Source: Dermacentor variabilis
Taxonomy: Eukaryota; Arthropoda; Arachnida; Ixodida; Ixodidae
NCBI RefSeq assembly: GCF_050947875.1
Contig: NC_134572.1
Coordinates: forward strand, 125,153,105-125,217,104
Reading direction: 5' to 3'
Length of the DNA: 64,000 nucleotides
Shown here: positions 50,650-61,160 of the stretch, piece after piece
Numbering within the stretch: the first letter of the stretch is position 1
How the letters are laid out: the number at the start of each line of letters is the position of its first letter
Translations under genes and position numbers: made by a program
Notes under the pieces: model-generated
Seen by the model: the letters and a program-made list of their open reading frames with translations, nothing else
Databases searched by the model: none
Told to the model about the DNA's origin: nothing

Positions 50650-51684
50650 CAGATTTTTTTCTCACTTCCCTATCTACTTCTACCTTTTGGGTGGGGCCTC
50701 TGTCCGGTGGGGCCTCTGTCCAACTCTTTAATGAAACTTAACATCTCCAAATGTAAAGTTATGCAGGTATCCCGTAAACACTCTAACAAGGATCACCCGT
50801 ACTTTTTAAACTCGACAGCCCTATCCACCGTTGAATCGTATCGTTATCTCGGTATCACTATTAATAGCAAGTCGACCTGGTTCGACCATATAACAAAATT
50901 GGCAACCGACACCAATAAATGACTTCCTTACGTCACACGTACCCTTACGCTGTGCTCCTCATCCACAAGAAAACTAGCTTATGAAACTTTTATTTGAAGT
51001 AAACTTGAATACGCCTCAGCTATTTGTAGCCCGCACCAAGCTTAATGAATATAATAGAATGAATAGAAAGTCGTGCCGCTAGATTCATCACTTCCAGGTA
51101 CAGCCGTGAAGAAAGTGTCAGTGCGATTAAATCATCTCTAGGACTCGAACCATCGGTGTTGCTTCGGAAAATTGTAAAACTGTGCCTTTTCCAGCGACTT
51201 TGTTATAACTTCCCCGAACTGCATGGAAGGCTTCTAATCCCACCAACCCGAACATCTCGTCGCCTTTTTAACTCTTGCAGCATCCAGCGCTTGCATGGTT
51301 CAACATTTTCCTTTAATCAATCGTTTTTGCCTAGCGCAATTATAGAGTGGAACAATTTACCAGATAGAGTTGTCAATGAGCGCAACCCCATTATCTTCAA
51401 GCAGCTGCTTACTGAGCACCTTAAAACCTAACTTTAAATAACCGTACTGTGCCTTCATTCTTTTGCGATTGCCGTCTCACATTGTGACTGTTCTGCTGAT
51501 TTGCTTTTGCATTCTATTTTGTGTGCCTCTTGGCTTTATATCTTTTTAATACGAATCCACAGGCTAAGTTTTGTAAGAAATTGTAACCATATCTTTGTTT
51601 CTATCCTTATCTTCTGTAACACCCCCTTATGTAGAACCCCGACAGGGGTCCTTAAGGAAAAATAAATTATGGTGATGATGATGA
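50650..51684 (+). mobile_element. CR1/L2-like LINE 3' fragment inserted in the minus-strand LINE
   Basis: Frames 50720-50920 (MKLNISKCKVMQVSRKHS, YRYLGITINSKSTWFDH) and 51156-51431 (LPSAIIEWNNLPDRVVNERN, KQLLTEHLKT) are an RT thumb and C-terminus with a few stops between. The 3' end is AAATAAATTATGGTGATGAT, a (GAT)n tail at 51671-51684. Its 5' junction has a 13-G run (50624-50636) and a 16-bp tandem duplication (50690-50721). It sits exactly between the RT and RNase H of the opposite-strand LINE. Confidence 0.8.
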
Positions 51685-51689
51685 TTTAT

Positions 51690-53055
51690 TTCAACTTTGG
51701 CCAATATGGCTCTTCCTGTCCTCGTGGTGCTAAGTCTCTCAATTTGTGAGGTTCGCACCGCTTCCGCCAGTTCTGCCCATGTGTTGTGCGCTCTTAGAGC
51801 CATCAGTCTCTCTGTGGATGTGCACATGGGCAGTCCCAGCGCTCCTTTTACGCATTTTCTCATTAGATAATCAATCAATCTTTTCTCTTTCCATCACTTT
51901 CAAATCGAGATATGGCGTTGCATAGCTCACCCGGCTGAATATGTACACCTGTATTAGTTTAATCAAATTTTTCTCCTTTTGCCCTCGGCATTTGCTGGCC
52001 ACCCGCCTAATTAGGCTCAGGGTCTGTATTGCCTGATTCTGCAGCCTCTTGACGGTCTCGCCATTGTGGCCGTGTGACTGGACAATCAGGCCCAAGATTC
52101 TAATTTGCTCGACTATTGGTACCTCCTTACCCACCACTTTAATTTTGATCTCCGGCGGTGCCTCGCACCTTAAATATTTCGGATTGTATATAAACAATGC
52201 TGATTTCTGCGGCGAGCATGCTAGGCCTCTCTCGGCCGCGTAATCGACTATTATGTCGGTGGCGGCCTGGAGCAGGCTTTCGATGGCTGAATCACTTCCC
52301 CGGTTGACCCAGAGGGTGATATCATCCGCATATATACTAAATTTTAATCCCTCGAGCTTTGCCAATTGATCGGGGAGTTCTCTCATAGCCACGTTGAAGA
52401 GGAGGGGAGACAGCACTGGTGCCTGGGGCGTACCCTTACTCCCTAGCTCAATTGTGAGGGATTTCAGCGTTTGGAACTTCATGCAGGCAGTTCTTCCCGT
52501 CAGGAAGTCCCTGATGTATCGATATGTCCTGGTACCAACATTAATCTTGTTCAGCCCTTCCAGGACCGCCTCATGCTTTACGTTGTCAAAAGCCTTCGTG
52601 AGGTCCAGTCCCAGAATTGATTTTGCATTTTTAGACCTAGAGTCTATTATATCATGTTTTATTTGAAGCATGACGTCCTGCGTACACACGTGAGGTCGGA
52701 ACCCGACCACCTCATGTGGCCACAGACCGCCCTGCTCCATGAAGCCCATCAGTCTGGTCTGGACGGCGTGCTCCATCAATCTCCCCACGCATGAAGTTAA
52801 GGAAATTGGCCGTAAGTTTTCCCATTGCGGAGGCTTCCCGGGTTTCTGTGTTAAAATAATGCTTGCCGTCTTCCACTGTTGTGAGAGCTCGCCTTTATCC
52901 CAACATTCCTGCATGTACTTCGTTAGATAACTAATGGAATCATCGTCTAAGTTCCTGAGCATTTTGTTCGTTACCCCGTCAGGGCCTGGAGCCGGCTTCG
53001 TTCTGAGTCTTACAATCTCTGCCCTCACTTCCGCTTCTGTGATGGGGGCGTCCAA
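51690..53055 (-). pseudogene. LINE ORF2 reverse transcriptase
   Basis: A 394-codon frame runs from 53055 (non-ATG, so not a real start). Blocks: KPAPGPDGVTNKML, LRPISLTSCVGRLMEHA, VGFRPHVCTQDVMLQ, ILGLDLTKAFDNVKH, GSKGTPQAPVLSPLLFN, FSIYADDITLW. A tandem ATTG duplication near 51875 shifts into the frame 51878-51690 (YLMRKCVKGALGLPMCTSTE), which ends where the + strand LINE lies. Stops between 53576 and 53060 separate it from EN. Confidence 0.88.
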
Positions 53056-53575
53056 CGCCTCCTTAGACGCTCCACCATAGTCGGGAAGTGGAGTTCACGA
53101 TGTTTCCCCCACGAACGTCTCAATTAATTTCTTCATGAAATAATCATCGTTCCCTACGAACGCGTGCCTAGCTTTTGCCAATCTTATACCAGATTGAGTC
53201 TTCGAGCTTGCGGGGTCCAACAAGTGCCGGAGAATGCTCCACGTCTTGGAGAGGTTCACACTCCCCTCCATTTCGTCACACTTGTTGGCCCAATTTAGTT
53301 CGCATAAGGTAAAAGTATAATCTTCGATTTCCTTATTATGCCTAGCAATCCTTCTTCTGAGGTTGCGGTTTCATTTGAGATTTTTGAGACGATCGCTCCA
53401 TGCTTTGCTTAGCTTCCCACATATGCAGAAGACGGCTGTCCGCTATCTCCGGGGCGTTATCCCCTTCGAGCGTTTTTGTCGTCTCTCTAACGTCCGATTT
53501 GAGCGCTGTCGCCCATTCCTCGATGTTTCTGATAGGCCCCAGTTCCTGCGCTCTCCTGATATCTCTAAACTTATC

Positions 53576-54291
53576 CTACTCAACGACGGCCGGCGCGCGA
53601 GCCCTGCGCGTTTGAAGGCCCTCTTTTAGTATGGAAACAATTATGTAGTGGTCGCTGCCAAAATATTGATCCGAGTTATGCCATTCTAGGTCTTTAATGT
53701 TTTTCGAGAATGTCAGATCTGGAGATGTATCCTTACTAACGCTATTACCCACCCTCGTTGGACTCTCAGGGTCCGTGTGCAGAGTGAGCCGTATGTCATG
53801 CGTATCTTCCCACACCTGTCGGCCTTTCGGGCTTTGGTGCGGGTACCCCCATTCCTGGTGATGTGCATTAAGGTCCCCCAATATCAAAAGTGGCTGGTTG
53901 CTTGAAATTTTGAGGGCCTTGCGAAGCAGAGCCCTGAACCTCACCTTCCTTTGCCTGGGTGAGCTGTGTAAATTTAGAAGGAATAAACTAGGGTCCTTCT
54001 GTCTTCCGGTTAGAATTCGACAAACACGTTCTCGATCTCTCCCGACTCTAGATCGTGTTCAATGGCCGCGATATTTCTTTTCACGAGCATTGTTACCGAG
54101 GATTTCTCCCCCCTGCCGCTATGAAATGCCTGATAGCGTGACAGTTTTGCGGGTCCTCTAGTTTCCTGGAGGGCAATCGCCAAAGGAGTCTCATCTAATA
54201 GCGGAAGGCACTGTTGCAGAATCGACCGCTTGCGCCGGAAACCGCGACAGTTCCACTGCCAGATTTGATTTTCATTTGCGCGCGTGGCCAT
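53576..54291 (-). pseudogene. LINE ORF2 endonuclease domain
   Basis: It starts at ATG 54291 (MATRANENQIWQWNCRGFRR). APE-type endonuclease landmarks are ALQETRG (metal-binding Glu), LILGDLNAHHQEWGY (Asp/Asn) and GSDHYIIV (the final Asp-His). A one-base indel near 54012 breaks the frame between FVEF and LTGRQKDPSLF. The domain nicks target DNA to prime reverse transcription. All named catalytic residues are present. Only the frame is lost. Confidence 0.87.
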
Positions 54292-54556
54292 TTTGCAGTT
54301 GCGTGACGATCTTCTCCATATTCTGTTGCCACCCGTTCATGGCGACCATCTCATTCCTTAGCCTTTGGCATTCCTCGGCCTGTTTCTGAACTGCCCCGAG
54401 GACAGCTTGAATTTGGATGTTGATATGGTTCATAAATTCATTCATCTTGGCCTCTAACCTTTCCAAATTTTCGACCCTTTTCTCTATAGCCTGAATAGGG
54501 TCGGCGTCTTGAATTTTGCGTTTCGTTGGTGGCGGGAGGGACGCCTCTGTGACCAT
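54272..54556 (-). pseudogene. LINE ORF1 C-terminal coiled coil or separate small frame
   Basis: The 94-codon frame starts MVTEASLPPPTKRKIQDADP one base after the previous stop. It is a coiled coil (AIEKRVENLERLEAKMNEF) ending NGHARK. It overlaps the ORF2 start (54291) by 20 bases in another frame. Either ORF1 was continuous and is now shifted, or this is a distinct small ORF. Confidence 0.65.
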
Positions 54557-54557
54557 C

Positions 54558-55926
54558 TTATCCTCTCCTTGCGGCTGTTGACGTGCCGCTGGGGGGGAGG
54601 GAGGGGGTCATCTGTCTAATGGGTTGTTTCGGAGGAGGGGTTGCCTTCCTCTGTGATTTCTTTAAGTTTTGGATTTCGGACCGTTGCGAATCGACTATCC
54701 CCGTTAATTTTTCGACCATTTTCTTTAATTTTTCAATTTCCTCGCCCCGTTTATCCCTCTGATTACTTTCCTGGGAGACCTTGCCCGCAAAATTCACACC
54801 CTTACGCTCCTTGCTCCTAACTCGTCTCCATGGGTTGGCAGGGTTCCTTGAGCTCGAGCGCCCCCTGGACTGGCTACCGGAGCGTCCTCTGGGCGGCGGC
54901 GATGGTCTGCTCTGATTTGCTTCCAGTTTTGGGAGAGAATCCTCGCGGAACTTGAAGTCTTTTCCTCCTTTTGGTTCGCGTTGTCGACTCTGATGTCCCC
55001 CACCAGTCGTCGTTGCTTGTTCTATCTTCTCCCACCGTCGCTTCTTAACTTCGTAGGGAGTGCGGAAGAGTTCTCGACACTTGGGGTCTCCTAGGGCGTG
55101 GCCTTTGCCGCACAGCTGGCATTTCAGCTCACACCTGTGGTCACTTGACGGGTTCTCGATGCCGCAGCCACGGCACTTGACGTTCGTCGGGTCCGGGCAC
55201 ACGTCAGCGCGATGCCCGAGTCGGCCACAGACGACACACACTTCGTATTTTTTACGGTACAGCTGGCATCTGTGCGGTGCCCCGTTGAGGTAAATCCATC
55301 TTGGCACTTCTTTCTCCTTGAAGAGAATAAAGATCGACTGTGAATATTTGCCCAGCCTGCGGACGCCTCGAATCTTGGGGTTATCCTTGCGGTCTAGGCG
55401 GTACAGAATTTCTTCGATGGGGTATCCGAGTGGAGCCCCGTGGATGACTCCCTTTCTGCAGTGCTCGGGGGTGGCCACGTAGGCGAAAGTCTCCACTTGT
55501 TCACCGTCGAACATGAGGTGTTTCACGCTCGCGTACTTCAGCTTCCTCTCCGCACTCGTAGTGATGACGAGAACGGAGTGCTGCTTCATATTTGGAGTTA
55601 TTATATCCTCCTTCTCTTCGCGTGGGTTATTGCCCGCCGGCATTTTGATGATGTCAGTCAGATATGGCTGTTCCATATTTGGTAAGCATAACTAGGCCGC
55701 CACGTGGTCGGAGAACAATTTTCTCGGCGCCGTCTGGAATGCGCGTATACTGACGCTCGATCGACTTGGCCGCCATTTTCCTGCCTGCTTGCCTCTGCCG
55801 GGCTCGCTGTTTGGCAGTTTTCTGTCCACTCTTCTCTAGCGCCACGTACCTTCCTCCTTCGCTAGCGTACCATTGTCCTGGAACCGAAGATTCCTCGGGT
55901 GTAGTCGCTCCTTCCATAGTGGCCAT
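54558..55926 (-). pseudogene. LINE ORF1 (gag-like, CCHC), one frameshift
   Basis: It begins at an ATG (55926) with MATMEGATTPEESS. At 55720-55690 it has KIVLRPRGGLVMLTKYG, the start of the conserved RNA-binding fold. A one-base shift near 55650 moves to the frame 55676-54558. That frame continues with the globular domain (VRRLGKYSQSIFILFKEKEV), then three zinc-knuckle-like motifs (CVVCGRLGHRADVC, CRGCGIENPSSDHRC, CQLCGKGHALGDPKC), an Arg/Ser-rich linker and a coiled coil (EIEKLKKMVEKLTGIVDSQR). It would bind element RNA in a cytoplasmic particle. The stop at 54558 is 1 base before the next frame. Confidence 0.87.
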
Positions 55927-56036
55927 GATTCACAACTTCCGCGCGACCACGAGCGGCAAACGATCCTCCGGTGGTGACGCCGCGGGCCCGGTCGGCCGCG
56001 GTAGCCTCAGCGCCTCAGCTACGTGCCGAGTTGAAC

Positions 56037-59000
56037 ACACAAAGTACAAAAATGGAGGAAATAAGGTCCCAATTGCGGAGAAAACAGTATCCTCGTGGTC
56101 CTCTCGCGTTCCGTCGTCGACTGAGCACAAAACCTAGGAAAACAAGATCGAAAGACTGCCGAAAAAGGCCAAAATTCGCGCAGCCCATCGGAAGCGCGTT
56201 CTACCAAGAAGGCACTTCGTCGTTTTCCTCCGGGCAAAAACAAACAACAGCTCACAGCGAAGACAAAGATGCGTTTACCCTCACATTTCTAACACGTGTA
56301 ATATGGCAAAAGCGAACTAGGTCTCCAGTAACTACTTCTTGTCCTTATACCAAAAACAAAAAAGGTAATCCTATTTCTCATTCTGGCATCCAAGAAAGTT
56401 TATCGCGACGGTAGTCGCTGAATATCAATTAGATCATCACCATAGCTTTTTTTAAAAGTGCTACAGTGGAACTGTCGTTCCTTGTTCTCTGCTTCAACAG
56501 ACTTAAATTACTTAACAACTGAACTTAATCCTGACGTCATAATCTTACAAGAAACCTGGCTTACTCCTGAGAAAAATTTTCATTTTAAAGATTTTCGATC
56601 TTTTCGATTAGATCGCCTTTCACTAGGAAGTGGTTTAATGATTTTGTTATCATCTAAATTCTGTCATAAGGCGAAAATATCTTTCAGGTTAATGTCTCCA
56701 GAATGTGAAATTTTAGCAGTGCACCATAGCATCCCAGGCTACCGTTCATTTTCTATTATAGATACTTATTTCCCTACGGGCGTACACAGTACATACCAAT
56801 TGGATAGTGCGCTTGCCAGCTGCAAAAATGAAGTCGTCCTTACTGGTGACTTCAACTCGCATCACGTGTCATGGGGTTACAAAACGGATGCATGTGGGAC
56901 ACGTCTATGGGACTGGACCATAGATAAAAATCTTTCATGCCTTAATGTCAGACGACCTACTTTTATCCGTGGGCAATCTCGCTCAGTGTTAGATTTGACG
57001 TTTTCTAGCACAAGCGTCGCCTTGACATCTTGGACTACGATTGATTTCGGTACAAACAGTGATCATCTTCCGGTATACTTTGAAATTGCATGCCCTGTAA
57101 CATCAGTTGATCGACACGGCAGAATATTTGTGAATTGCAAAAAATTTAAAGACTGCTTGCGCTCCACCATTGCATCATTACCTAACAGTAATAACGAAGA
57201 AATTGGCTTGAATATTTGTTCAGCGTTACAGATGTCCCGACAAAAGTCTGAATTTGTAATTCAGACCGCTAAGCGTTCCCCATCTAATCCTTGGTGGAAC
57301 AGTGAGTGCACACGAGTTTATCGAAGAAGGAAAGCTGCTTGGAAAAAACTTCTACATAATCAGAGCCCACAAAATTGGAAAGATTATCAATTTATTTCGG
57401 CAACCTTCAAACGTGCTATTAAACACACAAAAGATGAGTACGATAAAAACCATTTCGATTATCTATCTCAATCCAAAAACAAACGTGCTTTATTTAATTG
57501 CCTTCGGTCTAGAAACAGACTCCCAATAAGCGTTAATGTAGACTCAATCGTCTATACCTCACAAGAAATGCAGGAGTCCTTAGAGCTATTGGCTAAAGGA
57601 TTGGAAAGCCGGTTCGCGACGCGCCTTCAAGCTTCTGTTTTTACTCCTGCATTGTCGCACTACAAAGAGATATCCTATTCGGAAGTAGCACAAGTTATGT
57701 TACGGTTGCCAACTACAGCGTCTGGCCCGGACGGAATAACAAATGCAATGTTAAAGATTTTCTTTCAAGAAGCTCCACGTGAGCTTCTGAACTTGGTAAA
57801 CTACTCTGTTAGCAATGCATGGATTCCACAAGAATGGAAGATTGCCAAAATTATTCCGTTACTTAAAAAGCAAGGGGCAGGGTACACTATCGACAACATC
57901 AGACCAATTGCGTTGACATCAAACATAGTGAAACTTATTGAAAGAGTGCTTCTCGGACACATAATAGAGTTTATTGTCGAAAATCAATTGTTGAGTCCTT
58001 GCCAAATTGGATTTCGATCTGGCTATTCAATATGGCACGCGCATGTAGACCTTGAAAGTCGAATTAACATCGCCAGACAGACAAAGCAATTCGCGGCTTT
58101 AGTTACCTTAGATATATGTAAAGCCTATGACAGCATTGAACACACAATTTTAACAAATCGGTTACAGAGCCATTGTTTTCCAGGCTATATTGTAGCATGG
58201 GTGCATGAATTTTGAAAATACAGGCAATTCTATTGTTTTCGAAGCGGCTATTCTTCTAGAAAACATACGCAAACAAGAGGTGTGCCTCAGGGATCGGTAC
58301 TCTCACCAGTATTATTTAATATTTTACTGAGCAGAATCCCCGTTCACCCAGGAGTTAGTACGTACGTTTATGCTGATGACATTGCCTTTTTTGGTATGGC
58401 TAGTGACATATACTCTCTGTACGAAACTTTGCAGTCGTATCTACGGGAACTGGAACACTGGCTGGATAGCTTACACTTAAACCTGAATGCTAACAAGTGC
58501 GCCATACTTGTTTTTCTTGTTAAAGACCCAGTATACATATCGCTGAACTACCATCTCGAGGACATCCCACAAGTAGAGTCATTAAAGTACCTTGGAGTTA
58601 TTTACAACGGTAATCTTAACTGGCGGCCACATATTGAATATATTGCGACAAAAGGAGCTCGTACAATGGGCATTTTGCGCAAGTTAAGCAATCGAAGAAC
58701 AGGTATTCGCAGAAAATCCCTCTTGATGGTATATAAAATGTACGTTCGTCCGGTGCTAGAATTTGGATGTGTTTTATTCTCAGGTGTTCCATCATACAAG
58801 CTTCGGCCGCTAGTTTTGTTAGAACGAGAGGCCCTACGTCTGTGCATAGGCCTTCCAAAATACGTTGCAAATGCCGTATTATACATGGAAGCAAGAATCC
58901 CACCCATATTATGCCGATTTCACCTTCTGACCGTTCAGACCTTCTTAAGGCTATATGAATCATCATTGAACCGTCCTCAAATTATTTTCATCTCCGATCC

Positions 59001-60296
59001 AGAATTATTTTTTCCTGTTCATTGGCCCAGGTTTCATAGACCACAGATTATATTTGTGCAAACATTACTTGAACCACTAAATGTGCAAATTCGTGATGTG
59101 CTTCCTAATACTACGCATTCAAATTACCCAGAGATCAGGTTCGACGACATTTTCCCGAACAACGCGAAACTACTCCCTTACGGCATCTTAAACGCCATGT
59201 TGCAAGACCACCCAAGCACCCTAGAAACAAACATTATCATTGCAACAGATGCCTCACAGTGTGAGGAAAAAGCTGGCATTGGAATCTTTTGTCCTGCGCT
59301 CGACTGGTCTTTTTCTTTAAGATTGCCTGATTTTGTGCCTATTTTTCTGGCCGAGTTGTTAGCAGTAATCCTAGCTTTACGTAAATTAGACCACATGATT
59401 ACAACGGCTGCTATTCTTACTGACTCCCTTTCTGTATGCTCTTGCCTTACCGCTACTAATGAGTCACCCATGCTAAAACTCTTCCACTTACTAGTTCCTG
59501 CTCATGTGCAATGTATTCATTTGATTTGGGTGCCTGGTCATAAAGGTTTGTTTTTTAATGAAACTGCCGATTCACTGGCACATGCATCACTAGCGGGCCC
59601 TGTTCTTCCTATTCTACCAGTGACAGCACAGATCACGGCGGCAAGATTTCGGATGCGATCAATTAGATCAGCCTTATCAAACCCACATTTGACAGCTTCT
59701 CCAGAGTATAAACACCTGGCATTTCCCTGGCATAGCGAATCTTGTTACACAAAGATGCTTGAGGTCTGCCTCACCAAATTACGCTGCCGCATTCCCTCCC
59801 TAAACTTTTATTTACACAGGTCGGGTTTGGTTCCCTCTCCCCTTTGTTCTTTTTGTGAGGAGGAGGAGACGATACAGCACTTTCTTCTATCTTGTCGCCG
59901 CTTTGCTGCGTTAAGAAAAAGATTGTTGGAGATACCTTTTCGAAGACTTGGCCTGGACTTGACAGAACCTGCAATTCTTTCGTTCGGGGCGTCCACTTTG
60001 GGATTCAGCCACAGGGATGCATGCTTCGCTGTCCAAACATTCCTTACAGAATCTAAACGAATGCCCTGCTAAATTCTATTTTTATTAATTTTAAATTAAT
60101 TATTACTCATTCAACAGCACCTTCCTGATTACATTTTAACCGGTATTTCAACCCTATTCAATGCTATTCCAATAGATATTAGGAAATTTATGCTCTATAT
60201 TATTTTGGTATAATCCACCCATTTCTTGGCCAATCCCCCACCGTGGGTAGGAGCCACACGTGCCACAGGCTACAACTACAACAACTACAACAAATA
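56037..60296 (+). mobile_element. Nearly intact RNase H-bearing LINE
   Basis: A + strand element head-to-head with the preceding LINE. An Arg/Lys-rich open stretch (about 56040-56414) probably represents the end of ORF1. ORF2 runs from about 56458 to 60072. A 3' UTR follows and ends ACAACTACAACAACTACAAC (60271-60290), a short-unit tail. The 5' boundary is approximate, and no target duplication was recognised. Base composition of ORF2 is AT-richer than that of the neighbouring LINE, so it is a different family. Confidence 0.85.
56458..60072 (+). pseudogene. LINE ORF2 (EN-RT-RNase H), single in-frame TGA
   Basis: About 1,204 codons stay in one frame with only a TGA at 58213-58215. The frame opens at GTG (56458) with VLQWNCRSLF, so an upstream start or lost ATG is likely. 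EN: VIILQETWLTP, LTGDFNSHHVSWGY, GTNSDHLPVYF. RT: IRPIALTSNIVKLIERVLL, CQIGFRSGYS, VTLDICKAYDSIEH, then after the TGA TRGVPQGSVLSPVLFNILLS and TYVYADDIAFF. RNase H: IIIATDASQCEEKAGIG, FLAELLAVILAL, AAILTDSLSVCSC, IWVPGHKGLFFNETADSLAH. The finger CSFCEEEETIQHFLLSC is terminal. All catalytic residues are present. Only the nonsense codon, between palm motifs, is an obvious defect. Confidence 0.92.
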
Positions 60297-60769
60297 TACT
60301 GGCGGACGCGTATCTCTGTGCTGCTGATTTTTAGAAGTAACCCTGAATGTCTTTACAATGTTTGTTGTAGTTCCAGTCATCAATATTCAGTGAAAGTTAA
60401 TACTTTCGTGGGGAACGATCAGCTTTTATTCTTTACTTATTCTAGCATATATAATAACAAAGCATAAGCGCTTATTATTTAAGCGAACGCCACCCGATAC
60501 CGCCCAATTTCAGAAGCAGAGGAGAGGCAAGCGCTGGCTTCGCGTCTGCTAGTAAGAAGCTGCAGGAGCTTCTTGAAACTGTCTGAGACCGTCAGCACAG
60601 AAGGCTTTGAAAGCGTTGTGGCGCTTCTTGCGAAGAACTGGCCTTAGAGGCAGACTTTATGCAGTGCGGTACTCTTTCCTTCTTTTCCCTTTTTGTTTTC
60701 TTTTCTTGTCTACTTTTTGTAACATCTATTTTCTATTATCTTTCACTCTCCTTACCGTCTATTCCAGGC
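60297..60769. other. Unassigned stretch, possible LINE terminus
   Basis: 60607-60660 reads KALWRFLRRTGLRGRL, which resembles the last residues of a tick LINE, but the preceding 100 bases do not support it in frame. Nothing else is recognised. Confidence 0.35.
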
Positions 60770-61160
60770 TATCAGCTTCCAGTCGGACTCGGGAGATTGA
60801 AGCTGCACGCTGCTTTAGTCGCCTTACACGATGGTGACTTGGAGATCACCAGGTTATTGAATGTCGCCAAATTCTTTCTTTTCTTCGCGTGAGGCAGCAA
60901 CAGCTTATGGCCAACTATGAGCTCACACGAAATAAAAATAAGCCCTACCAGTGGTCAGACGGCATTCAGGCGGTTGAGATTTTCCAGCGGGTGAAGGCCG
61001 TGATGAGTGAGAACCCTGAAAGGTCGATTACGGGGTGGGGGGGGGGGGGGGGGGGGGGCGTTGCCCACCAGCTTCAAGTGCCTCAGTTGACAGTCAAGTT
61101 TTCTGCGCACGATGTCATTACGTGCTTTAGTGTCTCTATTGCTATATATAGCCAAGTAAT
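60770..61160 (+). pseudogene. Transposase N-terminal (helix-turn-helix) fragment with G-run
   Basis: Frames read DLEITRLLNVAKFFLF, then in another frame QQLMANYELTRNKNKPYQWS, IQAVEIFQRVKAVMSENPER, then after a 22-G run (61037-61058) HQLQVPQLTVKFSAHD. The latter resembles the DNA-binding region of Tc1/mariner-type transposases (ENPxRSI...LQVPxxTVK). No DDE catalytic part follows. The assignment is tentative. Confidence 0.5.

Larger units (their letters stand above)
49677..56030 (-). mobile_element. Nearly full-length RNase H-bearing LINE (I-like), split by another LINE
   Basis: Read on the minus strand: 5' part from about 56030; ORF1 with CCHC knuckles (55926-54272); ORF2 with endonuclease (54291-53576), RT (53055-51690), RNase H and zinc finger (50612-49767); AATAAA at 49694 with a 3' end near 49677. 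A + strand LINE (about 50650-51684) lies between RT and RNase H. Inactivating marks: frameshift near 55650, a stop before 54556, frameshift near 54012, stops 53576-53060, a 4-bp duplication near 51875. The domain order gag-EN-RT-RNH fits the I clade group. Confidence 0.87.

Noticed and set aside
57302..57529. Separate 75-codon + strand frame
   Set aside because: It lies entirely inside the LINE ORF2 in another frame.
58602..58966. Minus-strand frames of 101-116 codons
   Set aside because: They are antisense shadows of the LINE RT thumb.
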